32,495 nt of DNA. Source: UBA9547 sp043769845 (GTDB lineage Bacteria; Bacteroidota; Bacteroidia; Cytophagales; UBA9547). The notes beneath the pieces were generated by a model, which had not been told where the DNA came from, ran no database searches, and saw nothing but the letters and a program-made list of their open reading frames with translations. The position numbers were made by a program, and so were the translations under genes. Positions 30,629-32,495 of the stretch are shown piece by piece (the stretch's first letter is position 1; every line of letters begins with the position of its first letter). Location of the stretch: positions 1 to 32,495 of the forward strand of contig JAYVIX010000021.1 in NCBI GenBank assembly GCA_043769845.1, in the 5' to 3' direction.

Positions 30629-31708
30629 TTAAAACGCTTCTGCAAAAACAACATAGAATCCATAGCCTTCGTCTGTAAAACCTACATCAAACCTAATATT
30701 TACATTGTCGTTCTTGTTTATCACATAACGAAGTCCTGTTCCGACATTGTATTTAAACTCGTTCGTCCTGAATTCATTTAGTCTTGAAGCCACTTGCCCT
30801 ATGCCGGTAAATGCGGCCAGACCGATTCGCCAAAACAGAGGCATTCGCATTTCGGTTTGTACCAATGTCATATTATTATCCCGAAACCGACCACGATAAA
30901 AACCTCTCATATTACTAGCACCACCCAATACTGGCAATGCTCTGAAAGGCACTATTCCTTCATTTAATTGAAAATAGGCTTGTGCACCAACAGATATTTT
31001 GCCAAACGTATAATATTTTCGAGCATCAAAGATGAATCTTGAAAAATTGAACTCACTACCTAAAACCCAATGAAACGAATTGCCCGAAACTTCCCAAAAT
31101 GAGCCTTTTGTGGTATTCAGTACATTGTTCCGTTTGTCAAACGTGAGCGTCAAACCCAAACCATTCATAATATATCCGTTCGTTCCTTTTACCTTTTCAT
31201 CTTCCATCATGCCATTTGTCTTTTTTTCCACCGAAAACAAATACTGCAATTCGTTCGAAATGCCGAAATACCAATTCTCTCCAATCTTTTTCTGATTTTT
31301 AGTAGCGAGTTTTATCAAGTCAAACGAATACAATTCTTTCATGGCGCGTGACGTATTATTGCCAATTCCGAAGAAAAATTCAGGAAAACGAGTATAATCC
31401 AATCCACCAGAAAACATAAATCTCTCATTTTTAGCAAACAAACGCCAATCATTTTCTAAAGCATATTGTTTGTTTTGCGTTACTGTTAAATAGGTTTGAA
31501 GGATAGATTTTTGGCCTGATGAATCACAATTTGACGATCCGAATACTTTGTAAAATAAACCGCCTACACCGACTTTAGTTTCTGGCGTAAAAAATGCGAT
31601 CGGTAATAATTTGTTCGTTTTTTCGGCACAAGAATCCTTACAACTATGAGTGGGTTGTGCAAATGCAGAATTCAACAATCCGATGATACAAAACAGTATT
31701 GTTTTCAA
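30629..31708 (-). CDS. Omp85/BamA-type surface-antigen (D15) barrel without POTRA domains
   Basis: 359 residues. The start is TTG at 31706-31708, sharing four bases with the DoxX stop (TTGA), and gives a clean signal peptide (MKTILFCIIGLLNSAFA then Q). The rest is a 16-strand-like barrel: LLPIAFFTPETKVGVGGLFY, FAKNERFMFSGGLDYTRFPE, LGLTLTFDKRNNVLNTTKGS, YFQLNEGIVPFRALPVLGGA, and the lid-lock MRGFYRGRFRD, equal to the (V/I)RG(F/Y) motif of Omp85 loop 6. No POTRA modules precede it. Such barrel-only members may insert or move molecules across the outer membrane; here next to YceI and DoxX. Confidence 0.87.
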   Translation of the reverse strand: MKTILFCIIGLLNSAFAQPTHSCKDSCAEKTNKLLPIAFFTPETKVGVGGLFYKVFGSSNCDSSGQKSILQTYLTVTQNKQYALENDWRLFAKNERFMFSGGLDYTRFPEFFFGIGNNTSRAMKELYSFDLIKLATKNQKKIGENWYFGISNELQYLFSVEKKTNGMMEDEKVKGTNGYIMNGLGLTLTFDKRNNVLNTTKGSFWEVSGNSFHWVLGSEFNFSRFIFDARKYYTFGKISVGAQAYFQLNEGIVPFRALPVLGGASNMRGFYRGRFRDNNMTLVQTEMRMPLFWRIGLAAFTGIGQVASRLNEFRTNEFKYNVGTGLRYVINKNDNVNIRFDVGFTDEGYGFYVVFAEAF

Positions 31709-32112
31709 ATCCCAATTCGCATTTTATATTTCGAAATGAGTGAAGATGGCCAATGTATAACCAAACAAACCCCACAGGCCACAAATACCAATACCGCATA
31801 AAAGAACAACAAACCACCATCGCCTTTTACTTCAATTCCTAAAACTGTGAGATGTGATAAAATTGCCCCAGCCATCACGCCCATTCCCAAACTAGCTCCT
31901 ATCCAACATGTATAAGGCCAGATAATGAGAATAGAAGCAAAAAGTTCGGCAATTCCACTTCCTATCCTTCCCCAAGGCTCAATGCCCATTTTGGTAAAGA
32001 TGTAGACACTTTCTTCGGCAGCCGAAAACTTAAAAAAGAGTGTTTGTATCATGACGACAGCTGCCACAATGGCCGAAACCCACGAAACGATGTTTAGAAT
32101 TTTGGTTTTCAT
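31705..32112 (-). CDS. DoxX family membrane protein
   Basis: 135-residue inner-membrane protein with four predicted spans at about 7-27 (IVSWVSAIVAAVVMIQTLFF), 48-66 (RIGSGIAELFASILIIWPYT), 70-90 (IGASLGMGVMAGAILSHLTV) and 100-120 (LLFFYAVLVFVACGVCLVIH). The FKFSAAEESVYIFTKMGIEP stretch after span 1 and GIAELFASILI are typical of DoxX. Members are linked to redox or sulfur chemistry, but none is certain. It overlaps the YHS gene by one base (TAATG) and the D15 barrel by four. Confidence 0.87.
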   Translation of the reverse strand: MKTKILNIVSWVSAIVAAVVMIQTLFFKFSAAEESVYIFTKMGIEPWGRIGSGIAELFASILIIWPYTCWIGASLGMGVMAGAILSHLTVLGIEVKGDGGLLFFYAVLVFVACGVCLVIHWPSSLISKYKMRIGI

Positions 32113-32495
32113 TATTTGTAAATTTTCTTCCAGTTAATTTCTGCTTTGCCAAAAAGAGATGCTTCGTCTTTATTCCAATCGTTTATCGTGTTGGAGAAGA
32201 AGTCTTTGTAAAAAAGGTAGTTTTTGCCTTTGATGATTTTGAAATTCTCGGCATCTACCTCCACTTTCTCGCCTTTTGCACCCATCGCATACGCACACCA
32301 ACCACCATAAGCAGGCTCGTATTTATCAGGATTGGCATTAAATGTGGCGAGGTTTTGGGCTGTGGTAAACCAATATAAAACGCTTTTGTATGTGCTCGAA
32401 ATAGATTTTTGTCCCTTTTTTGGTTTGCCCGAAAAATAGGAAACGGCATCGTAGCCTTGCAATGCCAGATTGCTTTTCTCTATGTTGAAATTTTT
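32112..32495 (-). CDS. YHS-domain protein, 5' end outside window
   Basis: The last 128 codons are present; the frame is open to the window edge (KNFNIEKSNLALQGYDAVSYF), so the leader is not seen. The visible part matches the stand-alone exported YHS proteins: LALQGYDAVSYFSGKPKKGQ, TYKSVLYWFTTAQNLATFNA, NPDKYEPAYGGWCAYAMGAK, DAENFKIIKGKNYLFYKDFF, NDWNKDEASLFGKAEINWKK. YHS domains are small metal-binding units; the conserved Cys is in GGWCAYAM. First visible gene of the tightly packed run into DoxX, D15 barrel and YceI. Confidence 0.88.
   Translation of the reverse strand, partial: KNFNIEKSNLALQGYDAVSYFSGKPKKGQKSISSTYKSVLYWFTTAQNLATFNANPDKYEPAYGGWCAYAMGAKGEKVEVDAENFKIIKGKNYLFYKDFFSNTINDWNKDEASLFGKAEINWKKIYK

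Overview
The window is AT-rich chromosomal DNA from a Bacteroidota bacterium, probably a pigmented, gliding or T9SS-bearing member of the Cytophagia/Chitinophagia/Flavobacteriia breadth. The grounds are T9SS C-terminal sorting domains of types A and B, a GldJ-type lipoprotein, a PorP/SprF barrel, a CrtYcd-type lycopene cyclase beside CrtZ, a DUF5777 barrel, and promoter-like TAnnTTTG boxes. No rRNA, tRNA, CRISPR array or intact mobile element was seen. All assignments come from reading the sequence; no database search was run.

Left part (1-5.3 kb): a cut-off STAS protein, purC, trmN6, a carotenoid/isoprenoid cluster (lycopene cyclase, ispH, crtZ) and a divergent D-lactate dehydrogenase with an FNR/CRP-like palindrome upstream. 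5.3-9.3 kb: a 1195-residue secreted protein of nine CARDB-like repeats with a type A sorting domain. 9.3-16 kb: a small secreted Cys protein, a pirin with an export-like N-terminus, a MarR regulator, gldJ, a FAD-dependent dehydrogenase, a receiver-like small protein and NADP isocitrate dehydrogenase, with strong hairpin terminators between units.

16-24.5 kb is the most interesting part. A four-gene minus-strand operon (17480-21473) encodes a PorP/SprF barrel, an ECF sigma factor, a single-pass anti-sigma factor and an LRR/Ig-like protein with a type B sorting domain. The anti-sigma factor itself ends in a type-B-like sorting domain, so it looks like a membrane-tethered mimic of the cargo. This could be a self-contained T9SS substrate module with its own transcriptional feedback. 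To its right is a plus-strand operon (21700-24461): heme-motif anchor-V-type protein, heme-motif lipoprotein, DUF5777 barrel, YceI. To its left (16-17.4 kb) is a broken, rearranged relative of that operon: a YceI pseudogene cut by an IS30-type remnant, convergent with a second anchor-V-type protein.

Right part (24.5-32.5 kb): hemA, decayed DUF6691/YedE-type sequences flanked by an approximately 87-bp direct repeat and containing two small hairpins, a DM13 lipoprotein with a barrel protein, then a long minus-strand run: YHS protein (cut by the window end), DoxX, Omp85/D15 barrel, YceI, DinB, NRDE and an ATP-grasp ligase. Spacings are short, so this run may be one or two operons linking envelope and small-molecule functions.
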